Shown: one piece after another, positions 6,554-15,867 of the stretch
Numbering within the stretch: position 1 is the first letter of the stretch
Layout of the letters: each line of letters opens with the position of its first letter
Notes under the pieces: model-generated
The model's input: only the letters and a program-made list of their open reading frames with translations
Database searches by the model: none
What the model was told of the DNA's origin: nothing
Translations under genes and position numbers: made by a program
Origin: Acidobacterium sp.
GTDB taxonomy: Bacteria; Acidobacteriota; Terriglobia; Terriglobales; Acidobacteriaceae
Reading direction: 5' to 3'
NCBI GenBank assembly: GCA_003166955.1
Contig: PMUI01000049.1
Location: 10,277 to 74,276, forward strand
DNA length: 64,000 nt

Positions 6554-9500
6554 ATGAAACGGCTGGTCCTTGTTCTTGCTCTGCTTGGTTCCACTCCCGC
6601 GTGGGGCGCCATCGCTTTTGTCTCCGCGTCGCACACCATTTGCAGTCAGGCCACAGCTTCTTCGGGTACGGCCTGTACGCTGACCGCGCCGACGACGGCG
6701 GGGAATCTGGTGATTGCAGGTCTGACGTGGAGCAGTTCAAACTCGATCAACGACGTGGTGGGAAACGTCACCAGTTCTTACTTTTTCCCCTACGCACAGG
6801 TTTGCAATGGCTCGGGTTCGTGCTCGGCGATCCTCATCTGTCGAGACTGCTCGGCGCTGACCACGGTGACACCTCATTTTAACGGTCAGACAAACTACAA
6901 CCTGAGCGTTGAGGAATACTCCGGTGTGACGGCAATTGGAGTCACGCGAACCGCAACTGGAAGCAGCACCGCTCCTGGTGTTGCTATCACTGCAGGGGAC
7001 GCGAACGATTGGCTGGTAGCGGTGACGGCGAGCCCGGCGAGTGCGGGTGTTCCCACAGCGGGGACTGGCAATCTGCGCGATGCGGGTCGTACGGGGAGCA
7101 GCGGGGTCGCTAGCGCGGTCTGCGACAATACGACGGCGACGGCGGGAAGCCTTTCCTGTGCTGCGACCGCCGCGTCGGGGGCGTGGTCCGCCGCAGGGGT
7201 GGAGTTGCGCACGACCTACGCGACGACGTACATCTGGCCCGATTGCGACTTGACGCATCCCTGCGTGATTCACGAGAAGGACACGGTTTCGCTGGGAACC
7301 GGCACGGACACACTGACAGGCCCATTCAAGATCACAGTGCCTCCCACTCTGTCCGGGAACCTGATGAAGCTGACCATCACGCATCCGGGCGCGGCAACGA
7401 TCAACTCGGTTAGCGATGACCAATCGAACACGTGGACGACGGGCGCCACTGCGAGGGACAGCAGCAATGGCGAGATTACAGAGGTCCGATATGTGTGCGG
7501 CGCGGCCACCGGAACGTCGGTCATTTCTGTTGCTTACAGCAGCGCCATTGTCGATGGCGATATCGCGCAGTTCAGTTATGACGAGGTGAGCGGCATTGCG
7601 CCATCTTCCTGCGGTGATGGGAGCAGCGGTTCCGGCGGAGGTGTGGGCGTTCTGAATCCCGGCCCGATTGCGACAACATCCGGCGGCGATATGATTTTTA
7701 CCTTCGGAATCGCCGCTGACGGTTGGGCGGAGAACGGAAATCAGGCGGGCGTGGCCCAGCCTGACGATAATTCCGCGAAGATCGCGGAGAACGATTTCGA
7801 TCAGTTCATGTCGATGGTGCAGGTGCAGGGGTCGGCGGGAACGGCCAATCCCACGATGTACGCCAACGCGCTGGATGTGAACAACACGGGCCTGCACTGG
7901 AACATTGTGTCGCAGGCGTTCAGGGCGTCGAGCGGGGCAGGAACGCAGCCCAGCGGAATCCATGTTGTAACGGACCAGCATTTTCTCAACTGGAACGGAT
8001 TGGGATGGAGTCCACTGCCGTCGAACGGCAATGTCGTCGTATTCTCCACGTCGAATCCCAGCGCGGGATGGGGAATGGCGAATCTGGCTGATAACTATGG
8101 GGCCACCTACATCAGAACGCCTTACACGGATGCGAACGTGGATCCGCAGCAGTTCTCGGCGTGCCTTGGCTCGAACGTCTCAGCCCGCGACCGCATCTTT
8201 AGCTACACCGCGGATAGAGTTCAGACGCACGTTGAGATTTACACGATTGCCGGGGCAAAGAACGCCACCGGAACGGGCTGCGTGGGCACGACGGTCAATC
8301 ACTATGTAAGCACCCAGGGATCGATTAAGAACGATAACATCGTGAGCGACGTGGTCATTAAACCGACGATTAATGGGGGAGCGAACAGTGTAATTTTCGC
8401 AACGTCCTATGTGGGGACTGGACCTCCGACCGGGATGTGCATTTCCGGAGGGGTGACGCCGCCCACGTGTACGGGACAATCGGCGGGCGTGATTTTCAAT
8501 TCGATCTACGCGACAGGAATGACGGATCAATCGAGCTGGAGTACGGGCGACCCATACGCGTTCTTCTACACTAACTCGACCAGTTCGAGGTCGATGGATT
8601 ACCTGATGGCGAACGGGACGTCTGGAACGGCTCTGTACGGTGCTGCCATTGAGATTTTTGGGGCAGGCACTACGGCGGGGCCGGTAATGCTAACGCCGAC
8701 CATCACGGTGACGCCGTCCGCGCCGAGCATCACGAGGGTGCAGCCGCTTTCGGTGACCGTGGCGGTGAAGGGTGGAAGCGGTAGCCCAACGCCCACCGGA
8801 ACGGTGACGCTGAGCGGCGGCGGGTACGCCTCCGCGGCGACAACGCTGAGCAGCGGCAACGCCACGATCGGCATCCCGGCAGGTTCTCTGGCGATCGCGT
8901 CGGATACGCTGACCGTCAGCTACACGCCCGACTCCGGAAGCTCCTCGACCTACAACACTGCCACAGGCACTTCTTCGGTGACGGTCACCCAGGCGACGCC
9001 AACGGTGTCGTCATGGCCCACGGCCAGCGCCATCAGCTTCGGGCAAACGCTGGCCTCGTCGACGCTGACGGGAGGCGCGGCTTCGGTGCCGGGCAGTTTC
9101 GCCTGGACCACGCCCAGCACGGCCCTCGGCATGGGGGCATCGTCGCAGAGCGTGACCTTCACGCCCACTGACGCGACCGACTACACCAACGTGACCGGAC
9201 AAGTCAGCGTCACCGTGGCCAATGCGGCGAAGCCGACGGTGTCGGTCTGGCCCATAGCCAGCGCCATCACCTATCGGCAAACATTGGCTTCGTCGACTCT
9301 GACGGGCGGCACGGCTTCCGTGCCGGGCACGTTCGTCTGGACCACGCCGAGCGCGGTTCCCGGCGCGGGTACGCCTGCGGAGAGCGTGACCTTCACGCCC
9401 ACGGACGCGACCGACTACACCACCGTGACCGGACAAGTGAGCGTCACCGTGAACAAGGCGACGCCGACGGTGTCAGCATGGCCCATCGCCGCCGCCATCA

Positions 9501-10957
9501 GCTACGCGCAAACGCTGGCCTCGTCGACGCTGACGGGAGGTGTGGGTTCGGTGCCCGGCACCTTCGTATGGACCACGCCCACCACGGCTCCCGGCACGGG
9601 GACGTCGTCCCAAAGCGTGATCTTCACGCCCACGGACGCGACCGACTACAACGCCGTGACGGGACAAGTAAGCGTCAGCGTGAACCAGGCGACGCCGGCG
9701 GTGTTGGCTCGGCCCATAGCCACCGCCATCAGCTACGCGCAAACGCTGGCCTCGTCGACCCTGACGGGAGGCGTGGCTTCGGTGCCCGGCACATTCGCAT
9801 GGGCCACGCCCGCCACGGCTCCCGGCACGGGGACATCGGCCCAGAGCGTGACCTTCACGCCCACGGACGTGGTCGACTACGCCACCGTGACAGCACAAGT
9901 GAGCGTCACCGTGAACAAGGCGATGCCGGCGGTGTTGGCTCGGCCCATCGCCAGCGCCATTGCCTACGCGCAGACACTGGCCTCGTCGACTTTGACGGGA
10001 GGGGTGGCTTCGGTGCCCGGCACGTTCGCCTGGACCACGCCCACCGCGGTTCCCGGCGCCGGCACACCCTCTGAAAGCGTGACCTTCACGCCCACGGACG
10101 CGACCGACTACAACCTCGTGACGCAGACGGTGCAGCTCACCGTGACGAAGGCCATCTTAGCCGTGACGGCGACGAACGCTTCGGTGCCCTACAACCAGGC
10201 GATTCCGAATCTCACCTACACCATCGCGGGCTATGTGAATGGGGATCCCTCTTCTGTGGTCAGTGGTGCGCCGTTGGAGAGCACGACAGCCACAAAGGGT
10301 TCGCTTGTGGGAACTTATCCGATCACTATCGTCCAGGGCATGCTCGCGGCTATCAATTACAACTTCCTGTTCCAGAACGGCACGTTGACCGTCACCTCAC
10401 TGGGAGCAACGGCCACGCCAGTCTTCACACCAGCTGCGGGCACATACACCTCGACCCAGACGGTGACCATCTGGGATGCGACGGCAGGTGCGGCCATCTA
10501 CTACACAACCGACGGAACTCCGCCGACGATTTCCTCTGCGAAGTACACGGGCGGAGTCGCGGTGCCGGCAACGGAAACCATCGAGGCCATCGGCGTAGCT
10601 CCCGGCTATTCGCAGAGCGCCCCTGCCTCGGCGCTGTACACCATCAATATTCCCGTTGCCACGGCGCCTTCGGTCGCCACTATGGCAGTAACGAATCTGG
10701 GCAGATCCAGCGCAACTCTGAATGGGACCGTGACCGCGAACAATGCAACCACGCAGTACTGGTTCGCCTACGGAACCAGCAATACCGCTTTGACCGGCAC
10801 AACAATAAGGGCCGGCGCATTGACAGGAACATCGGCCACGCCGGTGAACGCAACTCTGACTGGCCTGAGGCCGTTTACCACTTACTACTTTCGGGTCTTC
10901 GCGTCGAATGCGGTGGGCACAACCTCGGGCTCGGTCCTGAGCTTTACTACGAGATAG
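6554..10957 (+). CDS. Giant secreted Ig-like/MBG/FN3 repeat protein (1467 aa)
   Basis: The N-terminal signal peptide (residues 1-19, ending WGA) marks it as exported. Residues 20-720 are a beta-rich, Ser/Thr/Gly-rich region with two laminin-G-like stretches. An Ig-like domain follows (about 715-815), then five tandem copies of a 77-78-residue repeat with the core ASSTLTGG, FTPTDATDY and VSVTV (about residues 815-1195). After these come an MBG-type domain (VPYNQAIPNLTYTIAGYVNG), a chitobiase C-terminal-like domain (IYYTTDGTPPT) and a terminal fibronectin type III domain (TYYFRVFASNAVGT). No sortase or autotransporter signal is visible. A role in adhesion or biofilm is inferred from the architecture only. 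The ribosome-binding site is GAGGAG. Confidence 0.9.
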   Translation: MKRLVLVLALLGSTPAWGAIAFVSASHTICSQATASSGTACTLTAPTTAGNLVIAGLTWSSSNSINDVVGNVTSSYFFPYAQVCNGSGSCSAILICRDCSALTTVTPHFNGQTNYNLSVEEYSGVTAIGVTRTATGSSTAPGVAITAGDANDWLVAVTASPASAGVPTAGTGNLRDAGRTGSSGVASAVCDNTTATAGSLSCAATAASGAWSAAGVELRTTYATTYIWPDCDLTHPCVIHEKDTVSLGTGTDTLTGPFKITVPPTLSGNLMKLTITHPGAATINSVSDDQSNTWTTGATARDSSNGEITEVRYVCGAATGTSVISVAYSSAIVDGDIAQFSYDEVSGIAPSSCGDGSSGSGGGVGVLNPGPIATTSGGDMIFTFGIAADGWAENGNQAGVAQPDDNSAKIAENDFDQFMSMVQVQGSAGTANPTMYANALDVNNTGLHWNIVSQAFRASSGAGTQPSGIHVVTDQHFLNWNGLGWSPLPSNGNVVVFSTSNPSAGWGMANLADNYGATYIRTPYTDANVDPQQFSACLGSNVSARDRIFSYTADRVQTHVEIYTIAGAKNATGTGCVGTTVNHYVSTQGSIKNDNIVSDVVIKPTINGGANSVIFATSYVGTGPPTGMCISGGVTPPTCTGQSAGVIFNSIYATGMTDQSSWSTGDPYAFFYTNSTSSRSMDYLMANGTSGTALYGAAIEIFGAGTTAGPVMLTPTITVTPSAPSITRVQPLSVTVAVKGGSGSPTPTGTVTLSGGGYASAATTLSSGNATIGIPAGSLAIASDTLTVSYTPDSGSSSTYNTATGTSSVTVTQATPTVSSWPTASAISFGQTLASSTLTGGAASVPGSFAWTTPSTALGMGASSQSVTFTPTDATDYTNVTGQVSVTVANAAKPTVSVWPIASAITYRQTLASSTLTGGTASVPGTFVWTTPSAVPGAGTPAESVTFTPTDATDYTTVTGQVSVTVNKATPTVSAWPIAAAISYAQTLASSTLTGGVGSVPGTFVWTTPTTAPGTGTSSQSVIFTPTDATDYNAVTGQVSVSVNQATPAVLARPIATAISYAQTLASSTLTGGVASVPGTFAWATPATAPGTGTSAQSVTFTPTDVVDYATVTAQVSVTVNKAMPAVLARPIASAIAYAQTLASSTLTGGVASVPGTFAWTTPTAVPGAGTPSESVTFTPTDATDYNLVTQTVQLTVTKAILAVTATNASVPYNQAIPNLTYTIAGYVNGDPSSVVSGAPLESTTATKGSLVGTYPITIVQGMLAAINYNFLFQNGTLTVTSLGATATPVFTPAAGTYTSTQTVTIWDATAGAAIYYTTDGTPPTISSAKYTGGVAVPATETIEAIGVAPGYSQSAPASALYTINIPVATAPSVATMAVTNLGRSSATLNGTVTANNATTQYWFAYGTSNTALTGTTIRAGALTGTSATPVNATLTGLRPFTTYYFRVFASNAVGTTSGSVLSFTTR
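8993..10150 (+). repeat. Five in-frame tandem repeats of 231-234 bp
   Basis: Copies begin near 8996, 9230, 9461, 9692 and 9923, measured from the recurring CGACGGTG/CGGCGGTG position (9002, 9236, 9467, 9698 and 9929). Spacing is 234, then three times 231 bp. The copies are very similar at DNA level, including synonymous positions, which points to recent duplication or gene conversion. They encode the 77-78-residue Ig-like repeats of the giant secreted protein. Confidence 0.9.
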
Positions 10958-11063
10958 GGCAGAACCAGATGTAGATGGATGGGCAGGCTGTGTGGCGCAC
11001 CTGTCCTTCGCCGGGCCCTGCCCGCGCGCAGCCTGATCGATGATGAGGTCTGGAGGATCCGGG

Positions 11064-11243
11064 CTACAGCTTCTCGTAAAAGTCGCAGGCGGAGCACGAG
11101 ATGTAGACGCCGCCGGGGACGCCGCGCTCGCGGTCCTTCACTCGCTTGACGATACGGGTGGGCTTGGAGCATTTCGGGCAGTCGGTGCTCTTGGTGGTGT
11201 CCATCATTTTCTTGCGGTCGGCAGTCTTGGCAATCTTGGCCAT
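11064..11243 (-). CDS. Small zinc-ribbon protein (59 aa)
   Basis: The ATG at 11243 is preceded by AGGAGC at good spacing; the frame is open further upstream but without support. The product starts MAKIAKTADRKKMMDTTKS and has two CxxC pairs, CPKC at about residue 22 and CSAC near the C-terminus (YISCSACDFYEKL), forming a C4 zinc ribbon of about 30 residues. The basic N-terminus is compatible with nucleic-acid binding. Similar stand-alone zinc ribbons resemble the C4 finger of topoisomerase I, but no function is known. It is convergent with the giant secreted protein gene and divergent from the polyferredoxin gene. Confidence 0.75.
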   Translation of the reverse strand: MAKIAKTADRKKMMDTTKSTDCPKCSKPTRIVKRVKDRERGVPGGVYISCSACDFYEKL

Positions 11244-11497
11244 GGTGGTGCTCCTGATCCTGTGCTGGCGCGCTCGGCCCGTGCGGACGCGAAGCGCCGA
11301 AATCGTGGCGCAGACATTCCGGGGTCTCCACGGGATTCGCCTGATCTGTGCAGGGAGCAACGGGAAGAGCCGCGGGACGCGCCTGTTTGATTTTACACGA
11401 CGCGAAAGTAATGGATTCAGGGGGGCGGGCGTGACGGGGGTCACAGTGGGCGCTCCGGGGAGACGGCTACGTTCGACGTAACTGGGAGTTGCGGGCC

Positions 11498-12595
11498 ATG
11501 AGCACACACGCGGCGAATTCGATTGTTCCGGGTCATGAAAAGGGAAAGAGGAAGCTGGTGCGGCGGGCGGCGCCGGATGAGTCGCAGCGGATTCGGCATG
11601 TTGTGCAGGGGGTGTTTGTTGCGCTCAACGTGTGGATCGGGGCGCAGTTTGTCGCGTGGGTGCGCTGGTTCGAGCGCGGCGGGCACGGCTGGGCAATGAG
11701 CCGGCCCGCGGGCGTGGAGGGCTGGCTGCCCATCGCGGGATTGATGAACCTTAAATACCTGCTGGTGACGGGGCGGGCTCCGGCGGTGCATCCTGCGGCG
11801 ATGTTCCTGCTGATCGGGTTTCTGCTGATGAGCGTGCTGATGAAGAAGGCGTTCTGCGGATGGTTGTGCCCGGTGGGGACTTTCTCGGAGATGCTTTGGA
11901 AGGCGGGGCAGAGGGTTTTTGGGCGGAATCTGGAAGTGCCGAAGTGGCTCGATCATCAGCTGCGCGGGTTGAAGTATCTGCTGCTGGGGTTCTTCGTGTT
12001 CGTGATCGCGTGGATGCCGGCCGAGGCGCTGAAGGATTTCATGGCCGGGCCCTACGGGACCATTGCCGACGTGAAGATGCTGGATTTCTTCCGCGGCATT
12101 GGGGTGGTGGGGATCGCGGTGATCGGCTGGTTGGTGCTGCTGTCGGTGTTCATCAAGAATCTGTGGTGCCGGTATCTGTGTCCTTACGGCGTGCTGATGG
12201 GGCTGGTGTCACTGGTGAGCCCGGTGAAGATCCGGCGCGATGCGGAGGCTTGCATCGATTGCGGAAAATGCTCGCGGGCTTGTCCGTCGCAGTTGCGGGT
12301 GGACAAGCTGGTGCAGATTCGGTCGGTGGAATGCACGGCTTGTATGGCTTGCGTGGCTTCGTGTCCGGTGGAGAATGCACTGCAGTTGGCTCTGCCGCCT
12401 CGGAAGGCGGAGACGGCGGTGGCGCGGTGGCGTGGACTGGTGGTTCGGCCGCCAGCGGTCGTGGCGATTCTGGCGGCGATTTTCCTTGGGGTGGTGTTGG
12501 TGGCTCGGATGACGGGCCACTGGCAGACGCATGTGCCGCGTGACGTGTACATGCAGTTGGTGCCGCATGCTAATGAAGTTAGCCACCCGATGTGA
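11498..12595 (+). CDS. NapH/NosR-type membrane polyferredoxin (4Fe-4S protein)
   Basis: A 365-residue membrane iron-sulfur protein. The ATG at 11498 has GGGAG upstream; a TTG three codons earlier is an alternative. Several transmembrane helices carry two CxxxCP motifs (FCGWLCPVG and WCRYLCPYG) characteristic of the NapH/NosR/CcoG group. Two ferredoxin motifs follow: CIDCGKCSRACP and CTACMACVASCP, each able to hold a [4Fe-4S] cluster. A C-terminal membrane anchor ends the protein. Such proteins pass electrons from quinol or ferredoxin to periplasmic reductases. No nap, nos or cco genes are adjacent, so its electron partner is unknown. Confidence 0.88.
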   Translation: MSTHAANSIVPGHEKGKRKLVRRAAPDESQRIRHVVQGVFVALNVWIGAQFVAWVRWFERGGHGWAMSRPAGVEGWLPIAGLMNLKYLLVTGRAPAVHPAAMFLLIGFLLMSVLMKKAFCGWLCPVGTFSEMLWKAGQRVFGRNLEVPKWLDHQLRGLKYLLLGFFVFVIAWMPAEALKDFMAGPYGTIADVKMLDFFRGIGVVGIAVIGWLVLLSVFIKNLWCRYLCPYGVLMGLVSLVSPVKIRRDAEACIDCGKCSRACPSQLRVDKLVQIRSVECTACMACVASCPVENALQLALPPRKAETAVARWRGLVVRPPAVVAILAAIFLGVVLVARMTGHWQTHVPRDVYMQLVPHANEVSHPM

Positions 12596-12610
12596 GACGG
12601 CGGATAGCGG

Positions 12611-15040
12611 TTAGCGTTCGGCGCGCACTTCGTAGTGGCCGGGTTTCTCGATACGGATTGCCAGGCGCGTGCCGTTTTCGACGGGAGTGCCGATTTGCGG
12701 TGAACCGTTGACGCCGACGTGGTCGGCGCCGGGTTTGACGGGGAAGAGGATGGTTGCGTCGACTCCCTCGGGGATGTCGATGGTGGCTCGGAGGCCATGA
12801 CCTTCTTTGTTGAGGTCGACTTTGAGGAGGCCATTGGGCGTGGGTTCGGCGCCGCGCGCCCAGTCTAGGTCGAGAAGGTCAGGGCGGATGGTGGTTTTGC
12901 TGAAGCCGGGCGCGGTGGGCACGATGCCGAAGACCTGGTCCATGAGCCAGTACGCCGGGGCGCTGGACCAGCCGTGGGCCAGTGAAACGTAATAGCCCGC
13001 GATGTTATCGGCCTGGAGAACGACATGGGGATGGTCCTTCGGCCAGGCGGGATCGTAGGCTTCCCAGAAGCTGGTGGCGCCTTCGTTGATCATGCCGCCC
13101 CAGTATTCGCGAATCCACGATAAGGCATCTGCCCGGTGGTTGATGCGGGCCAGTGCATCGAGGACGTAGGAGCCGTAGTAGGGCGTGATGACGTCGGGGC
13201 GCCAGGTGGGCTTGCCGACGTTCGAGAGGACGCCCGTCCAGATGGAGCCGTACTGGTCTGGCGTGGCAACGCCGGAGATGACGGCCATGGCGTTCGTCTG
13301 CCAGCGTGGACCGAAGGATCCGTTGGCGAATTGGGAGGCTTGGCTGGACTGCGCTAAATCGTCGGCGCGGTGGGCGAAGTGCTCGGCATTTTTGGTGTCG
13401 CCTATTTCCTCGAGTAGACGGGCACCGGCGCGGTAGGCGCGGATGTATTCCAGGATGGTGGTGGCGCGAGAGGAGGGCGTGTCGCCGTTGAGGTCGAGGG
13501 ACCAGTCAACGTAGAGCCACTCGTGGGTGTGGTTGATGAAGTTGTTCTGGGCATCGAAGTCCTTGTCCATGAACTTGAGTAAGTCAACGATCTGGTCGTG
13601 CATGGAGGCCGCGTATTCTTTGTGGCCGGTGTGGAGAGTGTGGTTGAGCAACTCGGTGAACCAGTAGGAGGAGTAGCCGGGGATGCCGTTGACATGCTCC
13701 TTGATGGGGAGCGGGCCGATGAGGCGGGTGAGGGTGTCTTCGAGGAGGAACTGGTCGGCGAAGACGGCGTCGCTGACGCGGCCGGAGACGTCGGTGTCAC
13801 CCATCCAGCGGCCGCGATCGCGCTTGGGGGCGTCCCAGATGTCGTCCTGCATGCAGAGGTGGGTGGTGTAGACGCCGGTTTCCCAGATGCGATTGAGGAG
13901 CGGGTCGGAGGATTCGAAGGAGCCCTGGTAGTGGACGGGGTAGTAGATGTCGTCGAGGCGGATGGCGTGGAATTTGACGACGGCGGGGCCGGCCAGGAAA
14001 CGGATGCGGGCGTAGCGGAAGGCGGACTTGGGACCGGCGGCCGTTCCAGTTGGGGTGATGTGGAGGGTGTTGGTGCCGAGGTAGGCGTCGTTGTCGACTT
14101 CGCCCAGAGATTCTCCATAGGTGATGGAGACGGTGATGGGCGAATCGGTGTCGGAGGCGAGCTGGAGGCGACCGTTGACTTCGCGGCCAAAGTCGAGGGT
14201 AATGGCGGGGACGAATTCACCAGAGGGATTGGGGGCGAGGTGAACGGCGAACTCGTGGGCAGGATTTTCTTCGGATCCGGTGAGAGCATCGGTGTTTTCG
14301 AAGGAGCCTTCGCCCGCATAGAGGTCGCGGACTTCCGTCGCGGTTAGATGTGTGTGGGCGAGGAAAGGCGAGGCGCCTTCATAGCCGGGCCAGTTGTAGA
14401 GACCGGCGTCGTCGTTCCATTGGAGGAAGTCAATGTTGCCTTCGATGGAGCCGTTGGCCGAGACGGAGGACCAGGATTTGTCGTCGAACTGCGCTTCGCG
14501 CCATTTATCGGGAGCGTGTGTCGAGACTTTCCATTCGGGACCGCTGATGAGGATGGGCGGAGCGATGGCGCCAATCGGGGCGGGGATTAGTTTCACGACG
14601 AGTCTGCGGCCGTGATCGGCTTCGATGGCAATGACGTTGTCGCCGGAATGCAACTGGCGGGTAAGGTCGACGACGAAGACGTGCATGGAGACGCGCGAGA
14701 GCGGATCGGCTGCGAGGCGAGCAGCGGGAGCGCCGTTGACGTATATCTCTGCGTCGCGGGGTCCGGCGAGGTAAAGGGTCGCCGCTTCGGGGACACTGTC
14801 GAGGTGGAGATGGACGCGGAAATGGCGGGGCTCGTCGCGCTGGGCGCGGGTGAGATTCTCAGCGTCGTGGGTCCAGATGTACTGCTCAGGAAGCGGTTGG
14901 TGGAAGGAGGAGAAGAGGACGGGATTCTGGATGGCGCGGGTGGGGTCCAGCTGGCCGGGGGGTGGGAGCGGCGGCACGTTTTGGGCAAGTGAGACCGAGA
15001 CAGAGAGTAGCAGCAGAGCGAAGACGATGAGAGCGCGCAT
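12611..15040 (-). CDS. Secreted alpha-L-rhamnosidase, GH78 family
   Basis: An 809-residue protein. The ATG at 15040 is chosen because GAAGGAG lies 9 nt before it and it gives a clean signal peptide (MRALIVFALLLLSVSVSLAQ). The N-terminal half is made of beta-sandwich domains. The catalytic six-hairpin region follows, with DDIWDAPKRDRGRWMGDT, the signature acidic segment of GH78 enzymes. Later TSFWEAYDP and HGWSSAPAYWLMDQVFGI are typical of the end of the (alpha/alpha)6 barrel, and a C-terminal beta-sandwich closes the protein. It should cleave terminal alpha-L-rhamnose from plant glycosides or rhamnogalacturonan in the periplasm or outside. It is convergent with the polyferredoxin gene. Confidence 0.9.
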   Translation of the reverse strand: MRALIVFALLLLSVSVSLAQNVPPLPPPGQLDPTRAIQNPVLFSSFHQPLPEQYIWTHDAENLTRAQRDEPRHFRVHLHLDSVPEAATLYLAGPRDAEIYVNGAPAARLAADPLSRVSMHVFVVDLTRQLHSGDNVIAIEADHGRRLVVKLIPAPIGAIAPPILISGPEWKVSTHAPDKWREAQFDDKSWSSVSANGSIEGNIDFLQWNDDAGLYNWPGYEGASPFLAHTHLTATEVRDLYAGEGSFENTDALTGSEENPAHEFAVHLAPNPSGEFVPAITLDFGREVNGRLQLASDTDSPITVSITYGESLGEVDNDAYLGTNTLHITPTGTAAGPKSAFRYARIRFLAGPAVVKFHAIRLDDIYYPVHYQGSFESSDPLLNRIWETGVYTTHLCMQDDIWDAPKRDRGRWMGDTDVSGRVSDAVFADQFLLEDTLTRLIGPLPIKEHVNGIPGYSSYWFTELLNHTLHTGHKEYAASMHDQIVDLLKFMDKDFDAQNNFINHTHEWLYVDWSLDLNGDTPSSRATTILEYIRAYRAGARLLEEIGDTKNAEHFAHRADDLAQSSQASQFANGSFGPRWQTNAMAVISGVATPDQYGSIWTGVLSNVGKPTWRPDVITPYYGSYVLDALARINHRADALSWIREYWGGMINEGATSFWEAYDPAWPKDHPHVVLQADNIAGYYVSLAHGWSSAPAYWLMDQVFGIVPTAPGFSKTTIRPDLLDLDWARGAEPTPNGLLKVDLNKEGHGLRATIDIPEGVDATILFPVKPGADHVGVNGSPQIGTPVENGTRLAIRIEKPGHYEVRAER

Positions 15041-15323
15041 GGCTAAAGACTCCTTCATGCGGGGTATCTGAACGCAAGAGCCGAAGGTATGCGTGTCGGC
15101 GTGGGATGTCAATTGGAACGACCTGATCCGCGGGAGTCGTCATCGTGGGGTTCCGCGGGCTGTGGTAATCTCAGGGCTCTCCGGGAAAGATTCCGGCGTG
15201 GCTAAAGGGCTGTGCACAGGGCTCCTTCTCTGGCTCCTGTTTATTTCGCGGGCCCTCCTGCGCCACGCGCGGAGTTCAGACGAAACGCAATTGCGAGAAA
15301 CCTCCCCTGAAAGGATGTGGAGC

Positions 15324-15815
15324 ATGATTCTCGGGATGAGTCTGGCCAGATTTACGCAGGTGCATGTGGCGATCAGTTTGATTGGGATTGCTGCGGGATT
15401 TTTGGTGATTTTGGGGATGTTCGCATCGAAAAAGCTGCCGGCGATGACGGCGCTGTTCCTGATCATGACGGTGCTGACGAGTGTCACGGGGTTCTTCTTT
15501 CCGTACAAAGGCGCGACGCCGGGCATCAAGATCGGGATTCTGTCGCTGGTGGTGCTGCTGTTCGCCCTGATCGCGTGGTATGGGGGACACCTGCGGGGTG
15601 GATGGCGCGGGACGTGGGTGATCACGGCGGTCGTGGCGCAGTTTTTCAACTTCCTTGTGCTGGTCGTGCAGTCGTTTGAGAAGGTGCCGGCGTTGCACGC
15701 GCTGGCTCCAACGCAAAAGGAGATGCCCTTCGAAGTGGCTCAGATCCTCACGCTGTTGCTCTTCATTGTGCTGGGCGTTGTGGCATACAGGAAGTTCCAT
15801 CCTGAGACTGAGTAG
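15324..15815 (+). CDS. Integral membrane protein of unknown function (163 aa)
   Basis: The start is placed at the ATG 15324 (AAGGA 8 nt upstream); an ATG 9 nt earlier has poorer spacing. The product is almost entirely hydrophobic with four to five transmembrane helices: HVAISLIGIAAGFLVILGM, TALFLIMTVLTSVTGFFFP, IGILSLVVLLFALIAWY, VITAVVAQFFNFLVLVVQSF and ILTLLLFIVLGVVAYR. Similar small membrane proteins occur in soil Acidobacteria and Bradyrhizobium, with no known function. It is divergent from the rhamnosidase gene. Confidence 0.8.
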   Translation: MILGMSLARFTQVHVAISLIGIAAGFLVILGMFASKKLPAMTALFLIMTVLTSVTGFFFPYKGATPGIKIGILSLVVLLFALIAWYGGHLRGGWRGTWVITAVVAQFFNFLVLVVQSFEKVPALHALAPTQKEMPFEVAQILTLLLFIVLGVVAYRKFHPETE

Positions 15816-15867
15816 GACACAACTCGGGCCGGAGGCGCCGGGCAGAGGGTGGGTACAATTTCCGTAC

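Noticed and set aside
8993-10150. Regularly spaced direct repeats resembling an array
   Set aside because: The unit is 231-234 bp, in frame and coding for Ig-like repeats; there are no unique spacers and no cas genes, so it is not a CRISPR array.
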